The notes under the pieces were generated by a model. That model was not told where the DNA came from, ran no database searches, and saw nothing but the letters and a program-made list of their open reading frames with translations. Made by a program: the position numbers and the translations under genes. Shown here one piece after another: positions 9,203 to 17,205 of a stretch of DNA of 64,000 nucleotides (position 1 is its first letter; each line of letters starts with the position of its first letter). Source of the DNA: CAZNPU01 sp964575335 (GTDB lineage: Bacteria; Planctomycetota; Phycisphaerae; Phycisphaerales; SM1A02); contig CAZNPU010000003.1 of NCBI GenBank assembly GCA_964575335.1, forward strand, positions 186,001 to 250,000, read 5' to 3'.

Positions 9203-9807
9203 CAGATGGCTCCTCGTGCGGTATCGGCCACCTGCACCCAGGCTTCGATGGTCAGATGCACCTTGACGCGGCCGCCGGCGTCTTTGGTCATGCGCACGCT
9301 GTTGACCGCTTCAACATGCGGACTGGATTCAAGATCGGCGATGATGGCTGCTGCGTCTTCCGGCTTGGCGTCAAACTTCACTTCAGCAGTGATGCGTTCG
9401 ATGCGACGCTGGCTGCTGGTGATCGTCGTCAGCGCTCCGCGCGGCATGCGGCTGCGCCCGCGATCGCCAAAGCTTGGATTGCTCGCGTTGTGTTTGGCAA
9501 GAATGTCGTTAACTGCTGCAGTAAAGGCGGTCGCGCCTTCCGATTCATTCAGCGGCACGCGCACCGGTCCGATGTTGCTCACCAGATCGCGGCGGCGCGC
9601 AAATTCCTTTACCTGACGTTCCGTGTCACGCACCTGCTTGACGTGCGATTCGATTCGATCAGCCTGGCTGGCCCAGTCAATGCGAAGCGGCTCCAGATAG
9701 TCGGACCACGCCAGAAACAGCGCAAAACCGACGACCGCAATGCTTGCCCACTGCAAAGCACGCGGCAACTGGCGAAACCGTTGGATGAGAGGATGTTCAG
9801 TGTTCAT
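9202..9807 (-). CDS. gspM: GspM/PilO-like inner-membrane assembly protein
   Basis: This 201-residue bitopic protein has a short cytoplasmic N-terminus, a membrane helix (about 19-37), a coiled coil (45-72, with many Glu, Gln and Arg) and a C-terminal ferredoxin-like domain. The last is shown by the RRIERITAEVKFDAKPED...LESSPHVEAVNSVRM pattern. This is the GspM/PilO plan: a partner of GspL that anchors the assembly platform. Position directly after the GspL-like gene (66-base gap) and before the GspC-like gene supports the call. Sequence alone cannot separate GspM from PilO; the operon context favours GspM. Confidence 0.75.
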   Translation of the reverse strand: MNTEHPLIQRFRQLPRALQWASIAVVGFALFLAWSDYLEPLRIDWASQADRIESHVKQVRDTERQVKEFARRRDLVSNIGPVRVPLNESEGATAFTAAVNDILAKHNASNPSFGDRGRSRMPRGALTTITSSQRRIERITAEVKFDAKPEDAAAIIADLESSPHVEAVNSVRMTKDAGGRVKVHLTIEAWVQVADTARGAI

Positions 9808-9873
9808 GGTGTTGAAGGCTTCTGGTATTCAGCGATGAACTGTCGGCTTCTGCTTTGTGTTCATCACGCTGCA

Positions 9874-11871
9874 TCACCCGGAACTGACCGCTGCTTGCGC
9901 ATCATCTTGTTCTCTGATCTTTCTCAGTTGCTCCAGCACCATCTGAAACTCGCTGCGCAAACGCTGATGAAGTTCATCATCACCGCGGAAATACTGTATG
10001 GCTTCTGCAATCTCCTTCAGTTGCTGCTGCAGTTCCGACTTGCCCATCGCGGCGATCTGGTCGGCTGACAGCGGCGGCGGGACGACGCGACCGCGGCCGA
10101 CGCTGTCACCGCCAAGATCATCAATCGTGCCGTGGCCGGAACTGACGTTGCCCGAGTTGGCCATTGTGGACATCGACCCGCGTGTACGAGGCGATGTGTT
10201 TGCAGTTGATGTATATGAATCGCTTGTCTCGTCGCTGGATGCGATTGACGCGACAGCCTGGTTTCGATCAGCAGGCGTGGACGATTGAGCGCCAGCGTTT
10301 TCTGTCTGCGCTGTCTGGCTCGTGCTTACAGGCGCTGATGTGCTAGCCTGCGCTACCGTTGTCTCGCGGTCAGCGTCGGAATGCGAGGCCAGTTGAGGTT
10401 TCTCGGTTTCGCGCTTGCCGTAAAGTCGATCGCGATAGGTATCAACCGCGAAATCATCTTCATACGAAACAAGCAGATACGGCCTGGCGACCTTGCCCGA
10501 GATGCTGAATTTGAAAGTGCCGAAATTGTTGCCTTCGCCCCAGTTGATGCGCACATCGTGAAACAGGCCGTGTGCGTGCAGATTCTCCTGCATCAGATTG
10601 ACCAGTTGCGTGGCGCTGAGATTGTTCTGCGGCATGGCGATGCCGGCCACGTTGAACTCCTTGCCCGCTTCGATGCGCAGCATATCCAGTTCAATGCCGA
10701 TCGGCGTGGCGTTGGCGATGTCGCCCATGAGTTTGGTCATGGGCCAGATGTTCTGCGATTCGATCTCGCGATACATCGACATCTGTTTCTTCACGGCATT
10801 GGCAGCATCAAGCTGCGCCTGCAGATCGCCGAAGCGAACCTGCAGAATCCACAAGCGCAGGCCGCTGATAATCAGCGGACCGAACATCAGCGACAAAACG
10901 CACACCATAGCCGCCATGACGGCGACGCGCGGCCTTGAGAGCTGGTCAACGATCTGGCGAATACGAGAAGGCTGCTCGACCGGCGGAGCGTCGAGCATGT
11001 GCGTCAATGCTGCAAGCGATCCGCATCGAGCCAGCAGTGCGCCGACCACAACGCCAAACTGCTGCCACCATTGTTCGTTGCTGCCTGCGCCCTGCACGCG
11101 GCGGGCGGCGCTGTCGATGATTTCCTGCGGCAGATGCAACACAGCTTCATGCGAGGGTAATGCTGCGGCTATCTCGCGTGCATCGCGCACCATCGACTCG
11201 ATGAACGGTCCGGTGTGGCCGGCGTTGATCGCGGTCTCGCCGACGATTCGCCCGACGCTTTGCTGCCACTCGTTGTCGTTGGCTGCATCCTCGCGCGTGG
11301 CGCGGAAGGTAGCGCCGTTGGAATGCGTGATCGCCAGCGCGATTGCGCCGTCGGCACGGTTGAGCCAGAGGATTGGAGCGGCCGGTCGCTCGCCATCAAG
11401 CAGCGCCGCCAAGGACGCGATGTCGGGTGTGAAGGTAATCGGCCGCACCGTCGGCGGGGGATCGAATGCGGCGTTTTCCGGCCAGGCCAGAATGATGCCG
11501 CTGCGGCTGGTTTCACCCGGCGCACTGTCGAGCACTGCCATGGCAAGGCGATGCGGTGGGGCAATGCCCAGCAGATGAGCCTCGGCCTGCAGGCGAAGCG
11601 CCTGATTCAACTGATCGGGCTCAGCCTCCGGCAGCGAGCAGTTGCGGCAGATCACCGTACCGGCAGGCAAAACGCACAGCACGGAGCCGACCGTATGCTG
11701 GTTGAGCCAGTCGTCCAGGCGAGTGATCTGATCGGCTGCAAATTCGCGGGTGCCCAGAATTACCGGACGATCGCCGCGCGTATTGGCGATGATGCCGCGC
11801 CAGATGCTGCCGGTGCGGTGCATAACAGCCAAAACATTCGGATCAGATGGTGGCGTCGCTGCTTTTTTCAC
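9874..11871 (-). CDS. gspL: GspL-like protein resembling a PilM-PilN fusion
   Basis: The 665-residue protein begins with a cytoplasmic region (1-300) that fits the actin-like PilM/GspL fold, including the ALRLQAEAHLLG segment after an early beta region. A single membrane helix follows at about 315-338. Next come a coiled coil (345-370) and a PilN-type periplasmic domain (380-470; IGIELDMLRIEAGKEFNVAG, then LFHDVRINW). A Ser/Thr/Gln-rich linker (480-600) and a charged helical tail (600-665) end the protein. GspL normally recruits the GspE ATPase to the membrane. It is longer than typical GspL (about 400) because of the extra linker and tail. It starts with GTG, overlapping the gspK stop (TAGTG). 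Confidence 0.75.
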   Translation of the reverse strand: MKKAATPPSDPNVLAVMHRTGSIWRGIIANTRGDRPVILGTREFAADQITRLDDWLNQHTVGSVLCVLPAGTVICRNCSLPEAEPDQLNQALRLQAEAHLLGIAPPHRLAMAVLDSAPGETSRSGIILAWPENAAFDPPPTVRPITFTPDIASLAALLDGERPAAPILWLNRADGAIALAITHSNGATFRATREDAANDNEWQQSVGRIVGETAINAGHTGPFIESMVRDAREIAAALPSHEAVLHLPQEIIDSAARRVQGAGSNEQWWQQFGVVVGALLARCGSLAALTHMLDAPPVEQPSRIRQIVDQLSRPRVAVMAAMVCVLSLMFGPLIISGLRLWILQVRFGDLQAQLDAANAVKKQMSMYREIESQNIWPMTKLMGDIANATPIGIELDMLRIEAGKEFNVAGIAMPQNNLSATQLVNLMQENLHAHGLFHDVRINWGEGNNFGTFKFSISGKVARPYLLVSYEDDFAVDTYRDRLYGKRETEKPQLASHSDADRETTVAQASTSAPVSTSQTAQTENAGAQSSTPADRNQAVASIASSDETSDSYTSTANTSPRTRGSMSTMANSGNVSSGHGTIDDLGGDSVGRGRVVPPPLSADQIAAMGKSELQQQLKEIAEAIQYFRGDDELHQRLRSEFQMVLEQLRKIREQDDAQAAVSSG

Positions 11872-13250
11872 TACTGCTCTCGATACTCGATGATTCGGAC
11901 GGGAACCGTAGAACGATCAACCACGGCGATAATTTCAACTTCCAGACCAGAAGCGAAAGATCGGCCTCGTGAGGTGACGGTAAAGACATTACTGATCGTG
12001 TCAAATCGCTGGCCGATTGCCCGCAGCGCCTCAGTTGGAATGTTGGGGATGCTTTTCAGATCGACGAGACTGGTAATGCCTTCAGGCCGGCTGGCCCGCA
12101 TGTAAATGATTTCATCCGCAATCGCTTCGTCGATGTTCATCAGCACGAAAAGATCGCGGAGAAACCGGGCCGGCACGGTATTGATGTTCATTTTGCCCGG
12201 CAGGCGGTCCAGCGGATCCTCGATGCACGTTTCGGTCAGCACCGCTCGAAGCTGGTCGTCAGTGAGCGGCGCGACCTGCGGGCTGCTGGGCTGACCCACC
12301 TGCCGCCCCGACAATCCGCTTCCCTGCTGAGACGCAGTATTGTTCGTATTGCTGGCAGCGACAAGCGGCGTGACAAGCAGGTCGCTGAGTTGATTCTGCG
12401 GGTTCCGGCCGTACTGAATCAGCGCCTCAGCCTGTGCTGCGGTTACACCCAGCCGCTTCTGCAATTCTTCCACGCTGGCATCGAGCAATCGAATGCGCGG
12501 CTGACCGGAGTATGTTGCGCCGCCTGCCACCGAGTACACCGTAAGATGGCGCGACCAGCCCGCGTCGAGAATGCCATCGGGCTCATCCGGCGGCATTGAT
12601 CGTCCGCCGTCGTCTTCGTTGGGATCGAGCCGATTGTTGAGGTTCCAGTCTTCGCCACGGAAGTGCTTGGGCCAAATGCCGGCAATAAGCTCGATTTCAC
12701 CAATGCTCCGCAGCGGCCCGTTGCGAGGCTCGTACGGCAATTCAAGATTGAGGTAGTAGTCGCGTTCTACGCCGAGCGTGCTGGGATCATCGTCTGCGTC
12801 GATCCAGTCGCCGATGGCTTCGAGCACATCAAGCGTCATGTTGTCGAACACCAGGAGCAGCCCGCGGTCAGAATTGCGGTTGATGTTGAGCTTGGAATGC
12901 TCATCCATTGGAAAGATGTAGTCAATGCCGTCCTGGTGATGCAATATGTCATATGAAGCGCCGGCCAACTCGCCCATGGCGACGTACTGCATATCGCGGT
13001 ACAGCGCCTTGGCGTCTTCAGGCACGGGGTTCATCGTGTGCTCGGCCATGACGTTCATGATCTGCTCAAGTCCTGCTCGTGCAGCCCATCGAGCCTGGAT
13101 GCGATCCAGCGTTTCACGTCCGAGCGTGGCCTGACGATGCGCAAAAAGCTGCACGCTGCTGATCATGATGGCGGCCACGGCAATTGACCACAGCACAAGC
13201 ACGACAACCGAACCGCGGCGTGAGTGAACTGGATGATTCTTCATCGACAT
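11871..13250 (-). CDS. gspK: Type II secretion minor pseudopilin GspK
   Basis: GspK caps the tip of the pseudopilus. The N-terminus has a prepilin-like leader, RRGSVVVLVLWSIAVAAIMISS, readable as a leader plus one membrane helix. The body contains the GspK hallmarks: AAQAEALIQYGRNPQNQLSDLL and KMNINTVPARFLRDL helix-hairpin-helix-like repeats, and Asp-rich loops such as DWIDADDDPSTLG. The length of about 460 is slightly above the usual 320-340. The ATG at 13250 overlaps the gspJ stop and has AGAGG 6 bases upstream, so it is preferred over the GTG one codon earlier. An unusual Gln/Ser-rich insertion lies at about residues 305-325. Confidence 0.85.
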   Translation of the reverse strand: MSMKNHPVHSRRGSVVVLVLWSIAVAAIMISSVQLFAHRQATLGRETLDRIQARWAARAGLEQIMNVMAEHTMNPVPEDAKALYRDMQYVAMGELAGASYDILHHQDGIDYIFPMDEHSKLNINRNSDRGLLLVFDNMTLDVLEAIGDWIDADDDPSTLGVERDYYLNLELPYEPRNGPLRSIGEIELIAGIWPKHFRGEDWNLNNRLDPNEDDGGRSMPPDEPDGILDAGWSRHLTVYSVAGGATYSGQPRIRLLDASVEELQKRLGVTAAQAEALIQYGRNPQNQLSDLLVTPLVAASNTNNTASQQGSGLSGRQVGQPSSPQVAPLTDDQLRAVLTETCIEDPLDRLPGKMNINTVPARFLRDLFVLMNIDEAIADEIIYMRASRPEGITSLVDLKSIPNIPTEALRAIGQRFDTISNVFTVTSRGRSFASGLEVEIIAVVDRSTVPVRIIEYREQ

Positions 13251-14284
13251 CACCCGCCTCTCCGCGGTCGTGAGCCGCCGCCGCTGATTCCGCTTGAACC
13301 CGATCCGCCGCCACCGCCGGCGCCGCCGCTGGGTCGTCCGCCACCGCCGCCACCGCCGCCTATGCCGCTGCCGGGTCGTCCGCCGCCACCGCCGCTGCCT
13401 GCGCCGCCGCCGGGACGTCCACCGCCACCGCCGCCGACACTGCTGCCGGGTCGCCCGCCACTGCCGGCGCCGCTATCACCACCGGCGGTGCCGCCACCGG
13501 TACTGGTACCGCCGGCTCCCAATCCGCCATCCTGGCTCGGGACTTCGCCCTCGAGACTTTCATCCTCTTGCGGATCTTTGAACTGATCCTTCGGCGGCAG
13601 CACGCGATCAATGGAAATGATGGTGCGGAGCACCGCACGAGGGGCTTCATAGATGTCATCCGGCCCGCGATGACCGCTGGCCAGCACCGCGACACTGATT
13701 GCGCGAGGCAGGCCGAGAATATCGGAGTCCCATTCGTCGTGCCACTGGTCGCCGTCATACGCCTGCATCATCAGGCTCAGGATGCCTTCCACCATTGGTT
13801 CAGCAATGCCGCCCGCAAGCGGAAACTCATCAGGCATCGGATCGCTGCGTCGCCACAGGACCGGGCCGTAGTCATCGTCCATCACGCGGAACTGCGTTTC
13901 GTACTCGAAGCCTTCACCGTTGAAATCAATGTTTCGCAGTGGCTTGACGCGAGTGTTGAACAGCAGAATCTCATCGCGGTCAAAGGTTTCGTTCCTGCCT
14001 GCGCGCAGCGTTTCGTCAATCAGCAGCAGCCGCGTATAGAACAGATCATCGCTGCGCAAGACTGACGCAACTTCCTTGCGGATCGCATGCAATGCCGCAT
14101 CGGCGCGCAGGTACGCATCAAACCGTCTTTTGCTCACATCGCGAGCGCGGCCGAGCTGCGACATGCTCACCGCCACGCTGCCGGCGATAAATGCAGCAAT
14201 CAAACCGGCGATCATCAGCTCCACCAGCGTGAAGCCGCGCCGAGCATGCGCTCGTGATCGAACTGGCCGACTGTTACCGCCCAT
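13250..14284 (-). CDS. gspJ: Type II secretion minor pseudopilin GspJ with glycine-rich tail
   Basis: The ATG at 14284 overlaps the end of gspI and gives a short leader before the prepilin cleavage motif ARRGFTLVELM. The frame is open further upstream to 14365, but that part lies inside gspI. The body (about residues 30-245) has the minor pseudopilin layout with the AALHAIRKEVASVLRSD helix and DDYGPVLWRRSDPMP. The last 90 or so residues (DNA 13253-13528) are nearly all Gly, Ser, Arg and Pro, with repeated GGGGRPG or GGGGRPS units, and are absent from classical GspJ. The tail ends RPRRGG. GspJ would form the pseudopilus tip with GspI and GspK. Confidence 0.8.
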   Translation of the reverse strand: MGGNSRPVRSRAHARRGFTLVELMIAGLIAAFIAGSVAVSMSQLGRARDVSKRRFDAYLRADAALHAIRKEVASVLRSDDLFYTRLLLIDETLRAGRNETFDRDEILLFNTRVKPLRNIDFNGEGFEYETQFRVMDDDYGPVLWRRSDPMPDEFPLAGGIAEPMVEGILSLMMQAYDGDQWHDEWDSDILGLPRAISVAVLASGHRGPDDIYEAPRAVLRTIISIDRVLPPKDQFKDPQEDESLEGEVPSQDGGLGAGGTSTGGGTAGGDSGAGSGGRPGSSVGGGGGGRPGGGAGSGGGGGRPGSGIGGGGGGGGRPSGGAGGGGGSGSSGISGGGSRPRRGG

Positions 14285-14747
14285 TTTCGGGGTTCCACCT
14301 TGCATCACGGTCCACGCGTTCAAACGGTTCGCGCGGCTCATCAGGGTCTTCGTAGCGCTCTGCAATCAGCGTCTGCACTTCAACGCTTCGCATGGTGCGG
14401 GGACCCTCCCAGCCGACTGTCGCTGTTACGAAATAAGGCTGTCTCGGTCCCTGATTCTCGATGCTGACTTCAAATGTGAATTCTTCAAACGGCCATTCAA
14501 AGCGGCCGCTCGTGTCGTGCTTGCGCGGATAATCCACCGGGCCTTCCACCAGCACCATGTTGAGCAATTCATCTGCAAGCCATGCAGCAATCAGCCGCTT
14601 TTCGCCGTCGGTTTGCGTCTGCAGCGAACGGGTGGCCATTGAGATCACCACGGCCAGGCCGATCGCCAGCATCATGCCGCCGATGATCACATCGATCAGC
14701 GCAAAACCTCGTCGATGGTGTCGCCTGCAGATGCGTTGCGCTGGCAT
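14274..14747 (-). CDS. gspI: Type II secretion minor pseudopilin GspI
   Basis: A prepilin-type N-terminus is present: basic leader, cleavage motif RRGFALIDV, then one hydrophobic helix. Asp replaces the usual Glu at position +5 after cleavage, a conservative change. The short globular part (about 120 residues) with EKRLIAAWLADELLN and FEEFTFEVSIENQG fits GspI. The ATG at 14747 overlaps the gspH stop (TGATG) and has GGAGG 7 bases upstream, so it is chosen over the TTG at 14753. The 3' end overlaps the gspJ start. Confidence 0.75.
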   Translation of the reverse strand: MPAQRICRRHHRRGFALIDVIIGGMMLAIGLAVVISMATRSLQTQTDGEKRLIAAWLADELLNMVLVEGPVDYPRKHDTSGRFEWPFEEFTFEVSIENQGPRQPYFVTATVGWEGPRTMRSVEVQTLIAERYEDPDEPREPFERVDRDARWNPENGR

Positions 14748-15349
14748 CACCAATCCTCCCGCCCACGGCCGGCGCGATTCAAATCAATGGAAGATCGCAG
14801 CACGCCCATATTCAACTGTTCGCTGACGATCATCGGAGCGACGCCGTGCGGCGACATCGCAATTCGAGCCGTGTCGTTCGGCCCGCGCAGGATGATTTCA
14901 ATCTGCGGCCGGGCCTGGCCGATTTCCGTGCTCAGCGGCCATTCGCCTGCGTCATATTCACGGCCGTCAACGAGAAATATCACGTCATGCGACTGCATGA
15001 ACGGCGGCAGCTTGACCGGCTGCACATATCGGTCATCGCGCCAACTGGCCTGATTGCGCAGCGGCATGTCCTCGTCATGATCCAGCACCATCAACCGCAG
15101 CCAGTTCTGCTGCCGATCGTGATAGATGCCCACAACCTTCTGGCCCAGTTGCTCGCGCTGCGCGTACATCGTAAGCAGATCAGCCACTTGTTCGATGGTG
15201 TGGCGAAACGCGCGTTTTTCGTTGCCCGTTAAGCGCGGAATCGCCATCGTGGCGACGATCGCAAGGATCACCACCACAACCATCACTTCAAGCAGCGTGA
15301 AGCCGCGCAGCGCGGAGCGCGATCGCATGATGGATGCCTGGGCGGTCAT
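14747..15349 (-). CDS. gspH: Type II secretion pseudopilin GspH
   Basis: This is a 200-residue prepilin with cleavage motif LRGFTLLEVMVVVVILAI, a membrane helix and a globular domain with HTIEQVADLLTMYAQREQLGQ, which corresponds to the conserved long helix of GspH/FimT. Glu5 after the cleavage site is present. The start is uncertain: the ATG at 15349 lies 13 bases after the gspG stop, and an in-frame ATG at 15328 has a better spaced AGG. Gene order between gspG and gspI supports the call. Confidence 0.8.
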   Translation of the reverse strand: MTAQASIMRSRSALRGFTLLEVMVVVVILAIVATMAIPRLTGNEKRAFRHTIEQVADLLTMYAQREQLGQKVVGIYHDRQQNWLRLMVLDHDEDMPLRNQASWRDDRYVQPVKLPPFMQSHDVIFLVDGREYDAGEWPLSTEIGQARPQIEIILRGPNDTARIAMSPHGVAPMIVSEQLNMGVLRSSIDLNRAGRGREDW

Positions 15350-15362
15350 GCGTCAGTGGGCG

Positions 15363-15803
15363 TCAGTTGACAATGTCGGCGTCTTCGCCTTCGCCGCCGG
15401 GTTCGCCGTCGGCGCCGAATGAGACGATGTCAAAGCCGGGGTTCACAATGCCGGGCACGCGAAGAACGTACGGATTGCCCCACGGATCAATCAGATCTTT
15501 TTCGCGCAGCAGCGGATCGTCGCCCTGCGTGAGTACGGCAAGATCGAAGTCTGGCGGCGGCTTGGACAGGCCGTGGTCCGCCAGGTAAATCCCCAGTTGC
15601 TGGGCGATGCTGCTGACGCCTGTCTGCGCAATTCTGGTCTTGGCGCGGCCGATGTTGCCCAGCAGACGCGGCGCGACCATTGCCGCCAGAAGCGCGATGA
15701 TCGTCACCACCACAATCACTTCAAGCAGCGTGAACGCGCGACGAATCGACCGGGCAGAGCGTCGGCGTGAAGGTGTGCGATTCAGGTTGATCCTGTCGTT
15801 CAT
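15363..15803 (-). CDS. gspG: Type II secretion major pseudopilin GspG
   Basis: The major subunit of the T2SS pseudopilus. The frame is open to 15914, but the ATG at 15803, with GGAAG 7-8 bases upstream, gives the expected short leader and cleavage motif RRAFTLLEVIVVVTII. Glu5 is present. The C-terminal half is highly typical of GspG: KPPPDFDLAVLTQG, then DLIDPWGNPYVLRVPG and FDIVSFGADGEPGGEGEDADI, the calcium-binding end of the fold. The length of about 146 residues is normal. The position after gspF and before gspH is canonical. Confidence 0.93.
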   Translation of the reverse strand: MNDRINLNRTPSRRRSARSIRRAFTLLEVIVVVTIIALLAAMVAPRLLGNIGRAKTRIAQTGVSSIAQQLGIYLADHGLSKPPPDFDLAVLTQGDDPLLREKDLIDPWGNPYVLRVPGIVNPGFDIVSFGADGEPGGEGEDADIVN

Positions 15804-15852
15804 GGCGAAACTTCCATCGAAAAAGTACACAACAGATTCACGACGGTGCGCA

Positions 15853-17199
15853 TCAACGCACCAGCGACTGCATTTCAAGCAGTGGCAGCAGAATTGCTGC
15901 CAGAACAAAGCCACCCGCCACCGCCATCACCACCAGCAACAACGGCGGCAGAGCCTTGGTGAAGAGTTTGACCGAGATGGCGACCTGACGATCGAACGCG
16001 CTCGCTGCGTGCAGCAGCATGTGTTCCAATCGACCTGAACGCTCACCCAGGTTCACAACTTGCACCAGCAGCGGCGGGAACAGACCGCTTCGCTCCAGTG
16101 GGTCAGCCAGCGACTTGCCGCTGGTTACCTGATCCTGCACCTGATCAATCGCCTCCATCAGCGCCGCGTTGGCCAGCGTATTGCGCGTGATGCGCAGCGC
16201 TTCAAGAATCGGCAGACCTGCCGAAACCAACGTCCCCAGCGTGCGGGTGAACCGCGCCACCGCCACATCGCGCAACAGGCGTCCAAGCACCGGCACTTTG
16301 AGCTTGAAAAGATCAAACCTGTAGCGGTTGGCTGGAATGTTCAGCCAGGCGCGCCACGTGATAAAGATCGCTGCGAATGCCAGCACAAGGTAAAGCCAGT
16401 ATGCACCCAGGAAATCAGCAAGCCCAACCAGAACCTGTGTGGGCCACGGCACGTTGAAATTGGCCTCGCTCATCATGGGGCCGATCAGCCGCGGCACGAG
16501 CACCGTCACCAGCACAACCGCGCTGCCAGCGATCAGCAACGCCACAATCAGCGGATACATCGTCGCGCCCATGACCTCGCGGCGAAGCTCCACGGCGCGG
16601 TCCAGCAGATCGGCCAGTTGATGCAGCACCTGACTCATCTGTCCCGAGGCATCTGCTGCGCGCAGCATGCCAAGGGTCATGTCGTCAAACGGCGGACCGT
16701 AATCGCGCGCAGCGACATACAGCGGATCGCCCGCCTCCACGCGCTCGATGAGATGATCGAGAATGACCGGCAGCGCCTTACCGTGCGCCTGTTTGCGCAC
16801 CGTGCGAAGCGCCTGCATCATCGGGAGTCCGGCTTCGAGCGCTGTCGCCAATTCGCGAATCAGGTTGGCCATCTCGGCGCGGTTCAGCGAAGGGCGTGCG
16901 CGGCCAAAGGCGATCGACTGGGAAAGCGAACCGAGCAGGCCGCCCTGTGAAGCAGTGCCGTTGTGATGCTGCTGAGCGGTGAGGGGCGACAACCTGGCCT
17001 GAGCCGGTTTTGCCACCGCGGCGCCATTCTGCTTGACGCGACGAACCGGCTTGCCATCGCCGTCGACTGGCTCCACATGCGTGGCGGTCTCGCCTCGGCT
17101 GAGCAGTTGACGCACAGCATCGGCACGGTCTGCTGCGTTCAGCACACCATGGCGCACCTGGCCGGTGGAAGTCAGACTCTGATAGGTAAAGCTGGGCAT
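15853..17199 (-). CDS. gspF: Type II secretion inner-membrane platform protein GspF
   Basis: This polytopic protein is the core of the assembly platform. Two T2SSF repeats are visible (about 110-230 and 315-435), each with the LATALEAGLPMMQALRTV or LGTLVSAGLPILEALRI motif, and three membrane segments. The N-terminal 95 residues hold a small domain beginning MPSFTYQSLTSTGQ, as in other GspF proteins. The length of 448 is slightly above the usual 405 because of a linker at about 60-105. It starts 6 bases after the gspE stop, so translation is probably coupled. Confidence 0.93.
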   Translation of the reverse strand: MPSFTYQSLTSTGQVRHGVLNAADRADAVRQLLSRGETATHVEPVDGDGKPVRRVKQNGAAVAKPAQARLSPLTAQQHHNGTASQGGLLGSLSQSIAFGRARPSLNRAEMANLIRELATALEAGLPMMQALRTVRKQAHGKALPVILDHLIERVEAGDPLYVAARDYGPPFDDMTLGMLRAADASGQMSQVLHQLADLLDRAVELRREVMGATMYPLIVALLIAGSAVVLVTVLVPRLIGPMMSEANFNVPWPTQVLVGLADFLGAYWLYLVLAFAAIFITWRAWLNIPANRYRFDLFKLKVPVLGRLLRDVAVARFTRTLGTLVSAGLPILEALRITRNTLANAALMEAIDQVQDQVTSGKSLADPLERSGLFPPLLVQVVNLGERSGRLEHMLLHAASAFDRQVAISVKLFTKALPPLLLVVMAVAGGFVLAAILLPLLEMQSLVR

Positions 17200-17205
17200 C
17201 CCGGG

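Noticed and set aside
13224..13586. Plus-strand Pro-rich frame of 120 codons
   Set aside because: This is the complement of the glycine-rich tail of GspJ; GGC/GGT codons give GCC/ACC and CCG/CCA in the other frames.
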